DNA from: Leptospira inadai serovar Lyme str. 10
GTDB taxonomy: Bacteria; Spirochaetota; Leptospiria; Leptospirales; Leptospiraceae
NCBI RefSeq assembly: GCF_000243675.2
Contig: NZ_AHMM02000017.1
Span: 1 to 64,000 of the forward strand
DNA length: 64,000 nt
Direction of reading: 5' to 3'
Below are positions 48,418 through 59,457 of this stretch, in pieces. The position numbers and the translations under genes were made by a program. The number at the start of each line of letters is the position of its first letter. The stretch's first letter is position 1. The notes beneath the pieces are model-generated. The model was not told where the DNA came from. It saw nothing but the letters and a program-made list of their open reading frames with translations, and ran no database searches.

Positions 48418-50123
48418 TTTTTACGCGTTCCGATCAAGTCGGCAAACTCTATCATGTCCTTCTGGGATTTTCCTGCGGGAATCATCGGAAACACTTTTTC
48501 TTCCGCCGGAATCATCACTTCGAGAAAACAGGCCTCGTCGTCTTCCAAAAAGAAATCGATCGCCGCTTCAATCTCGCTTTTGGACGAAATTCTCATGGCT
48601 TTCATCGAATAGGCTTCCGCTAACTTCACAAAATCCGGATTATAATTCCATTCCGACTCGGAGAATCGCTCTTCGTAAAAAAGTTCCTGCCATTGTCGAA
48701 CCATTCCGAGAAAGTTATTATTGAATACTACGACCTTTACGCCTTTCTTATACATGGCGATCGTTGCAAGTTCTTGAATATTCATCTGAATCGAGCCGTC
48801 ACCCGAAACACAGATGACAGTTCTATCAGGATTTCCGAATTTAGCCCCGATCGCGGCAGGTAAACCGTATCCCATCGTACCCAGACCGCCGGATGTAAGC
48901 CACCGATTCGGTTCGTCAAAAAGGAAATATTGGGCAGCCCACATCTGATGTTGACCGACATCTGTGGAAACGATCGCTTTTCCTTGCGTCTTTTCGTGCA
49001 GACGATTTAAAAAGCCCTGAGGCTTGATCGCATCGGTCGAATCATCGAATTGAAGCGGATGCTTCTTCTTTATATCGTTTAGGAATGTTACCCATTCTTT
49101 TCGATCGGTCTCTTTTACTTTCGGAAGCAAGGCCTTCAATACGTCGCGTAGATCGCCGTGAAGTAGGTAATCGACGGGAACACGTTTATTAAATTCCGCT
49201 GAATCGATATCCACATGAGCACGTACCGCTTTTTCCGCAAACTCTCCCGGTTTGGCGACACGATCATCGAACCGAGCTCCCAAATTCAATATATAATCGC
49301 ATTCCAAAATCGCCTTATTCGCGTAAGCCGTTCCGTGCATCCCAAGCATTCCCATCGATAGAGTATGAGTTCCCGGAAAGGCTCCGATTCCCATGAGGGT
49401 AGTCGTTACCGGAATATTCCCTTTTTCGGCAAGTTCTCGAATTTCCTGATGCGCGTTAGAATTGATCGCTCCCCCGCCTACATAAAGAAGAGGACGTTTC
49501 GCAGTATTTAAAGCTCTGGCGAAAGCTTCTAGATCTCCGGAGACTTTCGGCTTTTCATAATGACGAGGATTGATTTTCAGGGTTCCGGCTTGTCGAACAT
49601 CCGTGAGTTCGGTTTGAACGTCCTTTGGAAAATCCAGCAAGACCGGGCCGGGTCTTCCTCCCATTGCAATCAAAGTAGCTTCTTTGAAATGCCTGGCTAG
49701 ATCGTTCGCCGATTTAATCAGGGCATTGTATTTCGTAATCGGAATCGTAATCCCGTAAATATCGGCTTCTTGGAATGCATCCGTTCCGATCGTATTGGTT
49801 GAGACCTGTCCAGTAATCGCCAGAATCGGAACGGAGTCCAGTTTAGCATCAGTCAACCCCGTGACCAAGTTTGTTGCTCCAGGACCGGACGTAGCAATGC
49901 AAACTCCCAACTTACCCGTTGATCTGGCGTATCCTTCCGCCATGTGCACCGCACCTTGCTCATGCCGAACGAGAATATGCTTAATCTTTGTACTTTTATA
50001 TAATTCGTCGTAAAAGGGCAAAATAGCCCCACCCGGGTAACCGAATACGATATCGACTCCGTATTCTTCCAGTAGCTCGACCATTAGTCTTGCGCCGGTT
50101 ATTTTACCTTCGTTGTTAGGCAT
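48414..50123 (-). CDS. ilvB: Acetolactate synthase large (catalytic) subunit
   Basis: I use the ATG at 50123 (569 residues), preceded by GGGGGG; the open frame extends to 50150. The ThDP-binding enzyme has the catalytic glutamate in [15 protein letters not shown]. The thiamine diphosphate fingerprint is [39 protein letters not shown], and a [28 protein letters not shown] middle domain is present. It makes acetolactate and acetohydroxybutyrate, the first common step of branched-chain amino acid synthesis. It forms one operon with ilvH. Confidence 0.95.
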   Translation of the reverse strand: MPNNEGKITGARLMVELLEEYGVDIVFGYPGGAILPFYDELYKSTKIKHILVRHEQGAVHMAEGYARSTGKLGVCIATSGPGATNLVTGLTDAKLDSVPILAITGQVSTNTIGTDAFQEADIYGITIPITKYNALIKSANDLARHFKEATLIAMGGRPGPVLLDFPKDVQTELTDVRQAGTLKINPRHYEKPKVSGDLEAFARALNTAKRPLLYVGGGAINSNAHQEIRELAEKGNIPVTTTLMGIGAFPGTHTLSMGMLGMHGTAYANKAILECDYILNLGARFDDRVAKPGEFAEKAVRAHVDIDSAEFNKRVPVDYLLHGDLRDVLKALLPKVKETDRKEWVTFLNDIKKKHPLQFDDSTDAIKPQGFLNRLHEKTQGKAIVSTDVGQHQMWAAQYFLFDEPNRWLTSGGLGTMGYGLPAAIGAKFGNPDRTVICVSGDGSIQMNIQELATIAMYKKGVKVVVFNNNFLGMVRQWQELFYEERFSESEWNYNPDFVKLAEAYSMKAMRISSKSEIEAAIDFFLEDDEACFLEVMIPAEEKVFPMIPAGKSQKDMIEFADLIGTRKK

Positions 50124-50483
50124 TGTTCCCCCCGCCCTAGGTCCATTCAATGATCTGCCAAGGGCCTGTCAAGAGGTTCCCAGTCATCTTAACGCTGGGT
50201 AAGAGTGCCTTTCAGAGCAATGAGAGATTTACTTTCCTATCGAAAACCGCTCTTGCGGAAACGAACCCGTTCAGCAACGCTCTAACCTTTTGTAGTTATG
50301 TGAAGTCAGTTAACGAACGACTAAACGGCATATTTCATCTTTTTTTCCTTAATTCAAATATTCTTTACGGATTTCCCCGAACGGAAAATCTATACTCAAT
50401 CGTCAAACAAGTATATTAAATAAAATATTGAATGAGGATCCTGATGCTCCTCGTTCAAAATGTAAAAAGGAACGTTCGGTCTC
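50124..50483. other. Divergent upstream region between ilvB and the TPR gene
   Basis: These 360 bases hold no gene. A short inverted repeat (GAATGAGGA at 50430-50438 with TCCTCGTTC at 50448-50456) lies in the leader of the TPR gene. AT-rich sequence near 50410-50430 (TATATTAAATAAAATATT) could hold its promoter. I see no leader peptide with runs of branched-chain codons and no T-box for ilvB. Confidence 0.45.
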
Positions 50484-51608
50484 ATGAGTGAACCTATCGA
50501 AAAGACACAAGTCGGAAAGGAAGAAGAAGACTCGCATTTTGCGCAGATCAAAAACCTGGCCAAAGAAGCATATCGTTATTTGGACAGTAGGCAATGGGAT
50601 AAAGCCGAATCCAAGCTCAGGGAACTCTTGGCGAAAGAACCGGCAAACACCTATGGATTAGTCGGAATGGGGGATCTCCATTTCAAGCGCAAGGAATTCA
50701 AACAAGCATTAGAATACTATAATAGATGTATCAAGGAAGATTCCTCCAATAAATTTTCCTTAATGGGCCTGATGAATTGCTATCGAGAAATGAATCTTCT
50801 CAATCGAGTCATCGAAGTCGCGGAAGAATACCGACATATAACCATCACCGATGCGTCGATTCTCAGCCGAGTTGCGGATGCGCATCGCAAACTGAAGAAC
50901 TTCAAAGAATCCGAAGTGTATTATATGCAGGCCCTTCAGATCAATCCGAAAGATCAGTACGTGATCGTAGGATTAGGACATCTCTTTTTTGCCTGCCAGA
51001 GATATAAAGACGCCATTCATTGGTGGGAAAAACTACTCGTCATCCAGCCCGATAACATAAAGATCCTGACCGAGATCGGGAATAGCTACCGGAAGATCAA
51101 GGATTTTGACGAAGCGATACAATACTACCGTCGAGCGGCGGATTTGGATCCTAGAAATTTCTTCGCGTTATACGGATTAGCGGAATCCTACCGCGGTAAA
51201 AAAGATTTTCGTAAAGCCAACGAATTCTGGGAAAGAATTTTGGAATTCGATCCGGACAATAAACTCATTATCAATCGCTACGCCGACAGCCTCCGGGGAA
51301 TGGGAGAATACGATAAGGCACTCGAGTGCTTCAATCGGATTCTTTCCGAAGGAGAGGATTATTTTGCCCTTCTCGGAAAAGCGTCCTCGCTTAAGCTAAA
51401 GGGAAGCAGAGACAAGGCGGAAGAGATTTATCTAGATCTTCATAAAAAATTCCCGATGGACCCGAGACCTGTAATCGAGCTTTCGGAATTATATTACGAC
51501 GTTTCCAAAAAAGACGACGCCGTAAAAATTTTGGAAGAATTTCATCGCAAACAGCCCTTAAACGAAGAGGTCAAGGCAAAGCTGGATTTCATCACCCAGG
51601 AGAACTAA
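50484..51608 (+). CDS. Tetratricopeptide-repeat protein
   Basis: The 374-residue protein is an almost continuous array of TPR helices from about residue 25 to 365 (for example [20 protein letters not shown] and [34 protein letters not shown]). About nine to ten 34-residue repeats are present. There is no signal peptide or membrane segment, so it is likely a cytosolic scaffold. The partner is unknown. Its stop overlaps the stop of the convergent phosphoesterase gene. Confidence 0.9.
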   Translation: MSEPIEKTQVGKEEEDSHFAQIKNLAKEAYRYLDSRQWDKAESKLRELLAKEPANTYGLVGMGDLHFKRKEFKQALEYYNRCIKEDSSNKFSLMGLMNCYREMNLLNRVIEVAEEYRHITITDASILSRVADAHRKLKNFKESEVYYMQALQINPKDQYVIVGLGHLFFACQRYKDAIHWWEKLLVIQPDNIKILTEIGNSYRKIKDFDEAIQYYRRAADLDPRNFFALYGLAESYRGKKDFRKANEFWERILEFDPDNKLIINRYADSLRGMGEYDKALECFNRILSEGEDYFALLGKASSLKLKGSRDKAEEIYLDLHKKFPMDPRPVIELSELYYDVSKKDDAVKILEEFHRKQPLNEEVKAKLDFITQEN

Positions 51609-52633
51609 GACTCTTCCATGATCCGCGTCCTCTCCTCTTCGATTTCTTTCGGAAGGAGAGGGACTTCCTCCCTCCCGTCCTTTAGATAAATCGCCTCGGC
51701 ATCCCAATGCCCGTTTGTCCTTGTGAGTCGAATATGATGATGCCATCTTCTCCCTTCCTTATCCTTGAAAATTCTAGGAACTCTTGCGGCGTTCACGTAA
51801 AGGGTTCCTCCATTTCGAACCTTCCAGGTTCGGAACAAAAGGGAACGTTTGGCATGGTGATGCATATGTCCCGCTACGACCACGCTTACGTTTCCGCCTT
51901 CCGCGCGAACCGCCTCCAGACATTCCGCAAGATCCGAATCTCCGAAATCGCCTTCTTCTTTCCGAAAATCGCAACCCCAAATATCGGTGGCTCGCTCCCC
52001 TAAACCGGCGGGTCCATTATGAGCTAATATTAAAATATCTTTATTGATTGCCTTCGAGTCCCGGCACAATGAAATCAATTTTGCCGAAGATTCTTCTAGA
52101 CTTCGAATCCCGAATCGTCGTTTCAAAAACGGGAGAAAATTCAAACGAGAACCCATGGAAAGAGGACGTCCACCAATTAGAGCAAGATCGGAAATTTCAG
52201 AGTGGAGAGAATATTCACATACTTTTACATCCCGCAAAAATCGAAGAAAGGTAGAATAACGGTACAGATGAGCCGGCAAACCTAAAATCATCCAATACGG
52301 ATTCAGTGAGAAGATTTCGACCAGCAACTGAAAGATGGAGGTCGTATCATGATTACCAGGAATCAAATAGCAAGGCTTTCGAATCCCCGCAATTTCTTTC
52401 GCTATTCCGTAAGCGCTCGCCTTTCTATAAGTGCCCAAATCTCCCGTAAAGAGAATCGCATCATACTTGCTATGTGAGAAATAGTCGGTATCGACCGATG
52501 TCCAAAAGCCATGAATGTCTCCGATTAAAGCGAGAGTGAGATCCTTCAATTGAATTACCCTAAAAGTATTATATCTAAGTATCTTTAATAATTCCTTGTA
52601 TTCCACCAAGAAAGAAATTTTATAGTGAGTCAT
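51605..52633 (-). CDS. Metallophosphoesterase (calcineurin-like)
   Basis: The 342-residue open frame has the metal-binding motifs in order: LIGDIHG (about residues 36-42), [20 protein letters not shown] and AGHMHHHA. The region before residue 28 has no family counterpart, so translation may begin later (an in-frame TTG near 52550). The substrate may be a nucleotide, protein or lipid phosphoester; the sequence does not decide. The C-terminal [23 protein letters not shown] closes the fold. Confidence 0.85.
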   Translation of the reverse strand: MTHYKISFLVEYKELLKILRYNTFRVIQLKDLTLALIGDIHGFWTSVDTDYFSHSKYDAILFTGDLGTYRKASAYGIAKEIAGIRKPCYLIPGNHDTTSIFQLLVEIFSLNPYWMILGLPAHLYRYSTFLRFLRDVKVCEYSLHSEISDLALIGGRPLSMGSRLNFLPFLKRRFGIRSLEESSAKLISLCRDSKAINKDILILAHNGPAGLGERATDIWGCDFRKEEGDFGDSDLAECLEAVRAEGGNVSVVVAGHMHHHAKRSLLFRTWKVRNGGTLYVNAARVPRIFKDKEGRRWHHHIRLTRTNGHWDAEAIYLKDGREEVPLLPKEIEEERTRIMEES

Positions 52634-52734
52634 TTGGGTCTAAAATGCAAAGACCGATTTTTCGCCGAGACGGAAATGATTCGATCGATGCGACAATGGA
52701 AATCCTATGAATCAACCGGGTAAAAGGAAGACAC

Positions 52735-55278
52735 ATGCAAGGAATTAGTAAGGATATTAACAGATTCATACTTCGTTTCATTCTATTTACGGAAGTAGCC
52801 GCTTACGTTATCGCAATTCCGATCAGTCTTCTGCTTTTTTATCTTATCTTGGAAATAGATGATAGGCAAACTCAAAGCCTGATTTTTTCCGCCTCTCTAG
52901 TATCCTTGGTCTTACTCGTCTATACGTTCTTTGCGACTCGTTGGAAACTCTCTCCTCTCTTAAATTATAGAAACCAATTCGAGACCGGGGCCGTAAATCG
53001 CGAGGTCGTCTTTAAGGCGCAGAAGGCATTATTCCGGCTTCCATTTATTCACTCGATCGAGGTCGGATTACGAATGTTTTCGGGAGGGGCTATCACTGCC
53101 ATTCTCTTCGATTATCTTTTTCCCGAAATAGGCGCGGACATTTACAATCTCTTCGGGATTCTTCTCTTCGTTACCGCCAGTTTGGCGATGCATTATTACC
53201 TGACGACGGATCGTTTAAAGGACGATTTAAGCCGTACGGACCTGTTCGGATCCATTGATTCCGGCTCTTTAGTGAAGCTAAGTTTAAATCGGACCCTATC
53301 CTTAACGTTTTTCTTTATCGTGTTCGTGTTGTCGATAGGGGTATCGACGGTGGTTTACAAACTGACCTATAACTCCATTCGAACCGCTTATTTCGGTCAA
53401 ATGAAGAACATCTCTCAAACCCTCGACCTTCTAACGGAAACTCTCTATCGAGAAGCCGAAACGGAAGCGAAGGATGTGATCGAAGATCGAAATCTACTAT
53501 TCCTATTATCGAGATTTCAATATAAGGACGCGTCCGAGTCCTTGAATCGATTTTTGTTAACGAGTTTAAAATTCGAAGGAATCGCCGTTTGGACGGAAGA
53601 GGCGGACCAGTATCGGAAATTGTCCGCAACCGGAACCTTACTCGAAGAACCCGCAATCTACGCGAATCGATTCGGCCTTCCGACTCCGAAGGAATTAAGA
53701 GTCATTCTGGAAAAAGACGGATTATTTCTAACCGAACCCAGTGCCTCATCGGCCACCGGTGCTCCGGTACTTCTTTATATAAAAGAGTTACAAATTCCGA
53801 ACGGTCCGAAATCGTTTGTCGTCTTCTCGTTTAAAATCGGCGATCTGACTACCTGGATCCTGCAATCGATTAAGGTCGGGAAGACCGGCTATCCCGGAAT
53901 CATGTCTTCGAAGATGACCTTCCTGAATCATATTAACCCTTCGTTTCGACTCAAGAATATTCAAGAATTCTCATTTAGGGACGCCTTTACCGGGAGCGTG
54001 GATTCAGTACCGGTTCGGTACACTCTAGACGGTATATTCAAGTTTACGATGTATAAAACGAATCAGAAATACGGGTTTAAATCCTTCGTAACCGTGGACA
54101 ACGAGGAGATTTCCGGTCAGGCGTTAAACACCGCCCTCTATATGATCGCGATCTCGTTCGTCGGATTGATTTTCGTAGGCGCCTTGATCTATTTCGTCCT
54201 GACTAAGAACCTACAACCCTTGAAGGAAAGCCGGGACCTGATCGAGAAGATGGCCGAAGGGGATTTAGGACATACGATTTCGGTGTTTTCGCGGAACGAA
54301 ATCGGGGAAATGTCCATTAGCATCAACGAATTTAATAAAAAAGTAAAGAACGTTCTTCGTAAAATATCGGACGCTTCCTCCAACCTCGCCTCTTCGTCGG
54401 AGGAAATGTCGGCGACTTTACGGTCGATTTCGGATAATGCCCAGGGTCAAGCGGCTTCCGCGGAAGAAATTTCCGCCTCGATAGAGGAAATTTCCGCCGG
54501 TATGGATTCCATCTCGCACCAAACGGAAGAGCAAGTGAAACTTCTGGATCGTCTCGGCGGGGAGATGAACGAATTTTCCGCATCGATTCGCGATACTTCC
54601 CAAAACGTGGCGGACACTCTCGGACAAGTAAAGAGAATCACGGAAGACGCTAAAAAAGGCGGAAAAGCCCTCGAACTGACCAACGCGAGTATCGGAAAAA
54701 TCTCGCGTAGCTCGGATGAGATCACGGGCGTGATCGAAATTATCACGAATATATCCGAGCAAATTCATTTACTCGCCTTAAACGCAGCGATCGAAGCCGC
54801 GAGGGCCGGAAATGCGGGAAAAGGATTTGCGGTGGTCGCGGACGAAATTTCCAAACTCGCGGACAAAACAGCGAATAGCACTAAGGATATAGAGGAAATT
54901 ATCCAATCCAACGAAGCGGAAATCGGAATCGGAGTCGGCAATATCAAAGAAACCGTGGCGGTCATCGGCGGGATTATTCACGATATCCAAATCATCTACG
55001 ATAGAATGTCCGAAGTGTCTTCCTTTATGGGCGAGCAATTAAAACGGAACGAATCCGTTAATCGAAGTGGTATCGAAGTCAAGAGCCGGTCGGATTCGAT
55101 TCGAGCGGCGGTTCAGGAGCAAAAATTGGCGATCGAGGAAATCGCGAGAACGATATCGAACATCAACGAACTGACGCAGTCCAATGCTGCCTCGTCGGAG
55201 GAACTGAGTTCCAGCTCGGTCGGACTCGCGAATCTAGCGGAGGATCTCAAAAAGGACTCGGAATACTTTCATTTTTGA
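52735..55278 (+). CDS. Methyl-accepting chemotaxis protein with a multi-helix N-terminus
   Basis: The 847-residue receptor has about five membrane helices in its first 215 residues. An extracytoplasmic sensor region follows (about 215-465), then a sixth helix ([21 protein letters not shown]), a HAMP domain ([22 protein letters not shown]) and the signalling domain. The tip contains [18 protein letters not shown] and [26 protein letters not shown], the region that contacts CheA and CheW. It should feed the periplasmic flagella's chemotaxis pathway. The extra N-terminal helices are unusual for a simple receptor. Confidence 0.92.
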   Translation: MQGISKDINRFILRFILFTEVAAYVIAIPISLLLFYLILEIDDRQTQSLIFSASLVSLVLLVYTFFATRWKLSPLLNYRNQFETGAVNREVVFKAQKALFRLPFIHSIEVGLRMFSGGAITAILFDYLFPEIGADIYNLFGILLFVTASLAMHYYLTTDRLKDDLSRTDLFGSIDSGSLVKLSLNRTLSLTFFFIVFVLSIGVSTVVYKLTYNSIRTAYFGQMKNISQTLDLLTETLYREAETEAKDVIEDRNLLFLLSRFQYKDASESLNRFLLTSLKFEGIAVWTEEADQYRKLSATGTLLEEPAIYANRFGLPTPKELRVILEKDGLFLTEPSASSATGAPVLLYIKELQIPNGPKSFVVFSFKIGDLTTWILQSIKVGKTGYPGIMSSKMTFLNHINPSFRLKNIQEFSFRDAFTGSVDSVPVRYTLDGIFKFTMYKTNQKYGFKSFVTVDNEEISGQALNTALYMIAISFVGLIFVGALIYFVLTKNLQPLKESRDLIEKMAEGDLGHTISVFSRNEIGEMSISINEFNKKVKNVLRKISDASSNLASSSEEMSATLRSISDNAQGQAASAEEISASIEEISAGMDSISHQTEEQVKLLDRLGGEMNEFSASIRDTSQNVADTLGQVKRITEDAKKGGKALELTNASIGKISRSSDEITGVIEIITNISEQIHLLALNAAIEAARAGNAGKGFAVVADEISKLADKTANSTKDIEEIIQSNEAEIGIGVGNIKETVAVIGGIIHDIQIIYDRMSEVSSFMGEQLKRNESVNRSGIEVKSRSDSIRAAVQEQKLAIEEIARTISNINELTQSNAASSEELSSSSVGLANLAEDLKKDSEYFHF

Positions 55279-55323
55279 TTCCGCAAACGCTTCGTTGCAA
55301 TTCTAATAAGGCCTTGCGATTTC

Positions 55324-55359
55324 GGAGTTTACAAAACGAAAGTAAACTCCTTGATTTTT
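55324..55359 (+). terminator. Rho-independent terminator after the chemotaxis receptor
   Basis: GGAGTTTAC (55324-55332) and GTAAACTCC (55342-55350) form a perfect 9-bp stem with a 9-base loop, followed by TTGATTTTT. It lies 46 bases after the receptor stop and 28 before the next ATG. Confidence 0.6.
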
Positions 55360-55386
55360 AGTGAATTGCTTGTAATTTGCGCATAT

Positions 55387-55659
55387 ATGGAATGGGAAAA
55401 GATTCTCCGGGACTCGGTTAAGGACAGCGTAATCAAAGAGTTATACCTTAGACGAGTTCCAACTCTCAAGACCTGCGACGACTGGAACAAAGTGAAAGAA
55501 ATCGGTTTGGTTGACCATAAAACCAAATACGCCCATTATAAGGGAGGTCTTGTCAAATACGGGGAGGGACTTTTCTTTGTCAGCGACGAGCGCCTCCAGG
55601 CGCTGGCTCCGTTCCGTAAATGGGATTTCAAAACCAAAATAAAAGTGGTAACCGAATAA
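55387..55659 (+). CDS. Small charged protein of unknown function
   Basis: From the ATG at 55387 the protein has 90 residues: MEWEKILRDSVKDSVIKELYLRRVPTLKTCDDWNKVKEIGLVDHKTKYAHYKGGLVKYGEGLFFVSDERLQALAPFRKW and so on. A TTG-initiated frame begins 36 bases earlier but looks less likely. No signal or membrane segment and no recognised family. The Leu/Lys/Asp composition and codon use match its neighbours. Confidence 0.5.
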   Translation: MEWEKILRDSVKDSVIKELYLRRVPTLKTCDDWNKVKEIGLVDHKTKYAHYKGGLVKYGEGLFFVSDERLQALAPFRKWDFKTKIKVVTE

Positions 55660-55709
55660 TCTCGAAGGTAATTATCGGTTCGAGATTCGAGCAACGATTC
55701 AATCGAGAT

Positions 55710-57713
55710 TTAACGGGTTAATCTGATGATCAGATTCAGCTTTTCGGCGACCGTGATTACGTCCTGCACTCTGGTTTTATCGACCAGAACCGCGTTCGGG
55801 CCGATTTCATCCAGAACGATCTTCTTGCCTTTTATCTGGCCTAAAAGTAATTCCATTACGTTCTGATCTTTCGTTCTCACGAGTACGCAATCTTCCGCAA
55901 CTTCCACGACAGGAAGGTTCCCTCCCCAATCTTCCAAAAGGAAAAGAAGGTTTTGTGCCAACTCCGCCTTGCTAGAGGCCTTAAGGAAGTCGATAAATTC
56001 AGACGGTTTATAGCCGAGTAGAATTCCGAGCTGATACGCCTCTTTTGTTAGGACAAACGTATAAACTCGATCGTAATCCTTGAGCTCCGTGAAAGCCTTG
56101 AGCAAATGAATGCCGTTCGTAGAGACTTTTTCGGGGAAGGCAATTACCGAGAAGTCGGGATTTATAGTGATACCGCCTTTCTCGGTTGCGTTCGTCAATT
56201 CCCCCGTCTGGAAGAAGTATTCGCCTAACTTAGATAAGGCGAGAAAGCGGTTGGGATACTCGACTTCCAAGAGACCGAATAAGTGCAGGTAGAAAATAGC
56301 GCTCATAATCTCTTTGCGCAGGTCCGCTAAATCGGTTTGAAAATTCTTCGTCCTAAATCCGGGAGACATGATCAAATGATCGCGAATAATCGTCGAGAAA
56401 ATCACGGATAAATGAATGCGTTTGGATTTGATGATCAAGTTCACGCACTTGTCTAAAATCATCTTATCGTAAAAAGGCATCTCGGTCGGCTGGAACACTT
56501 CCGGAGGATTGATGCGCTTCATTCTGGCTTCGTTGACTTCATGAATCACGAGCTTCATGATTTCGAAAATATCCTTCTTCAAGAAGCCTTCCACGTCGCC
56601 TCTGAGAATGATGTTCTCTCCCTTGATATCCGCCAAATTCAGTAGGCGCAATATCGGAAGAATGAGTTCCATTTGATAGATTTGGCTTTTTTCCGGAAAG
56701 ATACTGATATCGGGATTCAGTAGTTCCTGCTCGGTTCTCTTGTGATCCGCTTGCTTCACTTTTCCCGATTTTGCGAGAACCAAGCCTTTTCGACTGATAT
56801 AGGATAGGAGTTTCTTAGTATTTAAGAAGAAGTCCAACTCGTTAGTGGCGGACTTTTCCTGACGCTGACGAGTTCCTTTCTTAACGGAAGGAAGAATCGG
56901 ATTGTGCTGGATATATTTTAATAATTCTTCGGGAAGAGCGAAAACTCGTACGAATTTTTCCTCTACAAAACAAACATCCGCGACCAGACCCTTTTCGATC
57001 AAGGCGGGAACGATTACTTCGTATTTTCCGCGATTCATAACCACGAAACTGCGGATATCGTCCGCGTCCGCTACTCCCCCGCTCAGATAAATGCGAACGA
57101 CAGTGTCCCTTTCCAATTCGGAAAGAGAGGTAATTGCGTTCTCAAAAGCCTCGGGTGTGGTCGCATGGGCATAGAACTTACGGATCGTATCAAGCTTAGA
57201 AGGCGCCTTTACGGCCTTTTTCCATTCTGCCGATATATCGGTCAGTTTTTTATGATCGAGAAGTTTCTCGATACTGATCTTATACTTATCCCCTTTTAGA
57301 TTTTGGTCTAAGGGGACAAGATCCGACAACTCGTCGAAAGCGTGATATTTGTCTAAATTATTGGTAAGACGTTCGCGATTTTTACGCTGATAAACCAGAT
57401 GATACTTCCGCAGAAGATTCAATTCCATCTCGACATTAATCGGTGGAATATTCACTTTCCGTGAAATCTCACCTAGCGTTAGGACATTCTTGTTTTTAAG
57501 AATCGCGGTATAAATATTGACTTGGAGGACTGTGAGCTTCTCCAGAACACCTTTTAGATAAAACTCATCTAGAAATGTGTCGTACAAGAACTTAAGATTT
57601 TTATTCTTTTCCTTGTATGGCGGCTTAGGAATGTTCCAAAGTGCGGCGATCTTTTTTAAGTCGTTAAGTTCGAGTTTCTCGAGTTCTTGTAACAAAACTG
57701 TTTCGCCGCTCAT
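55710..57713 (-). CDS. Protein with a C-terminal XPB-helicase-associated domain but no helicase
   Basis: From the ATG at 57713 the protein has 667 residues (the frame reaches 57821). The C-terminal third reads [69 protein letters not shown] and [14 protein letters not shown]. This pattern fits the helicase-associated (Helicase_C_3-type) domain that accompanies bacterial XPB-like helicases. The rest has winged-helix-like stretches ([30 protein letters not shown]). There is no Walker motif. This family call is by memory of sequence pattern. The start is unsure because neither ATG has a good ribosome site. Confidence 0.6.
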   Translation of the reverse strand: MSGETVLLQELEKLELNDLKKIAALWNIPKPPYKEKNKNLKFLYDTFLDEFYLKGVLEKLTVLQVNIYTAILKNKNVLTLGEISRKVNIPPINVEMELNLLRKYHLVYQRKNRERLTNNLDKYHAFDELSDLVPLDQNLKGDKYKISIEKLLDHKKLTDISAEWKKAVKAPSKLDTIRKFYAHATTPEAFENAITSLSELERDTVVRIYLSGGVADADDIRSFVVMNRGKYEVIVPALIEKGLVADVCFVEEKFVRVFALPEELLKYIQHNPILPSVKKGTRQRQEKSATNELDFFLNTKKLLSYISRKGLVLAKSGKVKQADHKRTEQELLNPDISIFPEKSQIYQMELILPILRLLNLADIKGENIILRGDVEGFLKKDIFEIMKLVIHEVNEARMKRINPPEVFQPTEMPFYDKMILDKCVNLIIKSKRIHLSVIFSTIIRDHLIMSPGFRTKNFQTDLADLRKEIMSAIFYLHLFGLLEVEYPNRFLALSKLGEYFFQTGELTNATEKGGITINPDFSVIAFPEKVSTNGIHLLKAFTELKDYDRVYTFVLTKEAYQLGILLGYKPSEFIDFLKASSKAELAQNLLFLLEDWGGNLPVVEVAEDCVLVRTKDQNVMELLLGQIKGKKIVLDEIGPNAVLVDKTRVQDVITVAEKLNLIIRLTR

Positions 57714-57916
57714 ACCGTTGACCGAATTAATCGCTCGAGAGCCATCCTCTAATTCTTGACTGATTCGTAAACCAAAATACAGTCTTGGTCTCCTCGGTTC
57801 AGGAAAGATTCGCCTGACCATTCCACAGTCGGTTTTTGGGAGAAAAACCCGTAACTATCTAGTCGGCCTTTCGATTTAGATTGTCCTCCTAGCCTTCGCT
57901 TCTAATTTGGAACCGT

Positions 57917-59218
57917 ATGGCCGGATTCCTTGAGAACCTTCGCCTCGGATTGGGTGGAGCTGCGAGAATGATATCGAGCGGTTTCGTCTTTTCGACTAAG
58001 ACCTTATTGCTTTTGAAAGACCTAGCCGTAGGCGGAAGCACATCTAAGGACCTCCCACTGCGTTTACGGGAAGCCTTCGAAGAATTGGGGGCGACTTATA
58101 TTAAACTCGGGCAATTTATTGCCTCGGCTCCCTCTCTCTTCCCGGAAGAAATCGTTACGGAAATGCAAAAATGCCTGGATTCCGTCCGCCCTATTTCCTT
58201 TAAAGAAGTAGAAAAAGTGATCCGTAAAGAGCTTGGAGGAAAGCTCCAGGATCATTTTCTAAGCATCGATCCAATTCCTCTTGCATCGGCTTCCATCGCT
58301 CAAGTTCATTCGGCAGTTACCAAAGAAGGCCTGGATGTGGTCATCAAGGTTCAAAGACCCGACATAGAGTCGGCTCTCGGAGCGGATCTAAATTTACTCT
58401 ATCTAGCCAGTCTCGTTTTTGAAATCTTCGTGCCCGGTCTCAGTCGTTCCGGACTTTCCGATATGATGAAGTTATTCCAGGCTTCCATCTTCGAAGAAAT
58501 CGATTTCTATAAGGAAGCCGAGAATATCGAGGAATTCGAAAGGGCGCTTCTCGCGCTGGGAGAAACCAGAGCCAGAGTTCCTAAAGTTTATCATAATTTA
58601 AGCACCAAGAAAATATTGGTCATGGAGAGATTCTACGGTGCCCCGATTACCGACGAGATCTCTCTTCGAAAATATTCTAAAGACCCGCAAAAGACCCTAT
58701 CCGACGCATTGGAAGTTTGGTTCTCTACGCTATCTAGATCCGGCTTTTTTCACGCCGATGTTCATGCAGGAAATTTAATGATCCTTAGGGATGGAACGGT
58801 CGGCTTTATCGATTTCGGAATTGTCGGCAGAATCTCTCCTAAAATATGGGAAGGATTGATGATTTTCCTGGAAGGTCTCGCAACGAATCGCGCCGCCAGA
58901 ATCGCAAGCGGTTTGATTCTCATGGATTCGACGGCGCAGGGCGTCGACGAAGCGCGCTTGGCAAAAGACCTCGAAAAAGTTTTCGGTGAAATGAGTGAGA
59001 TGGTCCTAGGGATTCAAATGGGAGAATTAGAGGCTTTCGATGAGAAAAAGCTGAACGCAATCTTATTCGAATTTAGGGAACTAGCCCAAAGAAACGGCCT
59101 CAAGATTCCTAAAGAATTCGGACTTTTAATCAAACAAATTCTGTACTTCGATCGTTATGTGAAGGCGTTCGCTCCGGATATCGATCTAATAAGGGATAGA
59201 GAAAAATTCATCCGATGA
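57917..59218 (+). CDS. UbiB/AarF (ABC1/ADCK) family atypical kinase
   Basis: The 433-residue protein has the family KxGQ motif (KLGQ, 63-66) and the Ala-rich loop [11 protein letters not shown]. The ATP-binding lysine lies in VVIKVQRPD, the catalytic loop is [14 protein letters not shown] and the metal-binding motif is FIDFGIVGR. Such proteins assist quinone synthesis or other membrane lipid handling as ATPases. Its stop overlaps the feoA start by 4 bp. The link between a UbiB protein and iron uptake is unusual. Confidence 0.88.
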   Translation: MAGFLENLRLGLGGAARMISSGFVFSTKTLLLLKDLAVGGSTSKDLPLRLREAFEELGATYIKLGQFIASAPSLFPEEIVTEMQKCLDSVRPISFKEVEKVIRKELGGKLQDHFLSIDPIPLASASIAQVHSAVTKEGLDVVIKVQRPDIESALGADLNLLYLASLVFEIFVPGLSRSGLSDMMKLFQASIFEEIDFYKEAENIEEFERALLALGETRARVPKVYHNLSTKKILVMERFYGAPITDEISLRKYSKDPQKTLSDALEVWFSTLSRSGFFHADVHAGNLMILRDGTVGFIDFGIVGRISPKIWEGLMIFLEGLATNRAARIASGLILMDSTAQGVDEARLAKDLEKVFGEMSEMVLGIQMGELEAFDEKKLNAILFEFRELAQRNGLKIPKEFGLLIKQILYFDRYVKAFAPDIDLIRDREKFIR

Positions 59219-59457
59219 AAAAGACCCTTTTCGAATTAGAGCCCGGCGATTCGCCCGTTCTATCGGGTTTACGGGAACTCCCCGGAAAAGAAGGCCTGGT
59301 TCGCAATTTATTGGATATGGGGTTTCTCCCCGGAACAAAGCTCCAGATACTTGCTAAATATCCTAGCCAAGATAAAATAATCGTAAAAATCGGTTTAGTC
59401 CAGTTAGCCTTAAGAAATATCGAGGCGGAATTATTGGAATTAGAGGAATCAAAGTGA
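59215..59457 (+). CDS. feoA: Ferrous iron transport protein FeoA
   Basis: The 80-residue SH3-like protein fits Feo[49 protein letters not shown]. FeoA supports the FeoB permease. It starts inside the ubiB-like stop (ATGA) and ends inside the feoB GTG start (GTGA). Confidence 0.93.
   Translation: MKKTLFELEPGDSPVLSGLRELPGKEGLVRNLLDMGFLPGTKLQILAKYPSQDKIIVKIGLVQLALRNIEAELLELEESK

Noticed and set aside
50124..50483. Attenuator or T-box leader for ilvB
   Set aside because: No run of Leu/Ile/Val codons and no T-box consensus was found in the leader.
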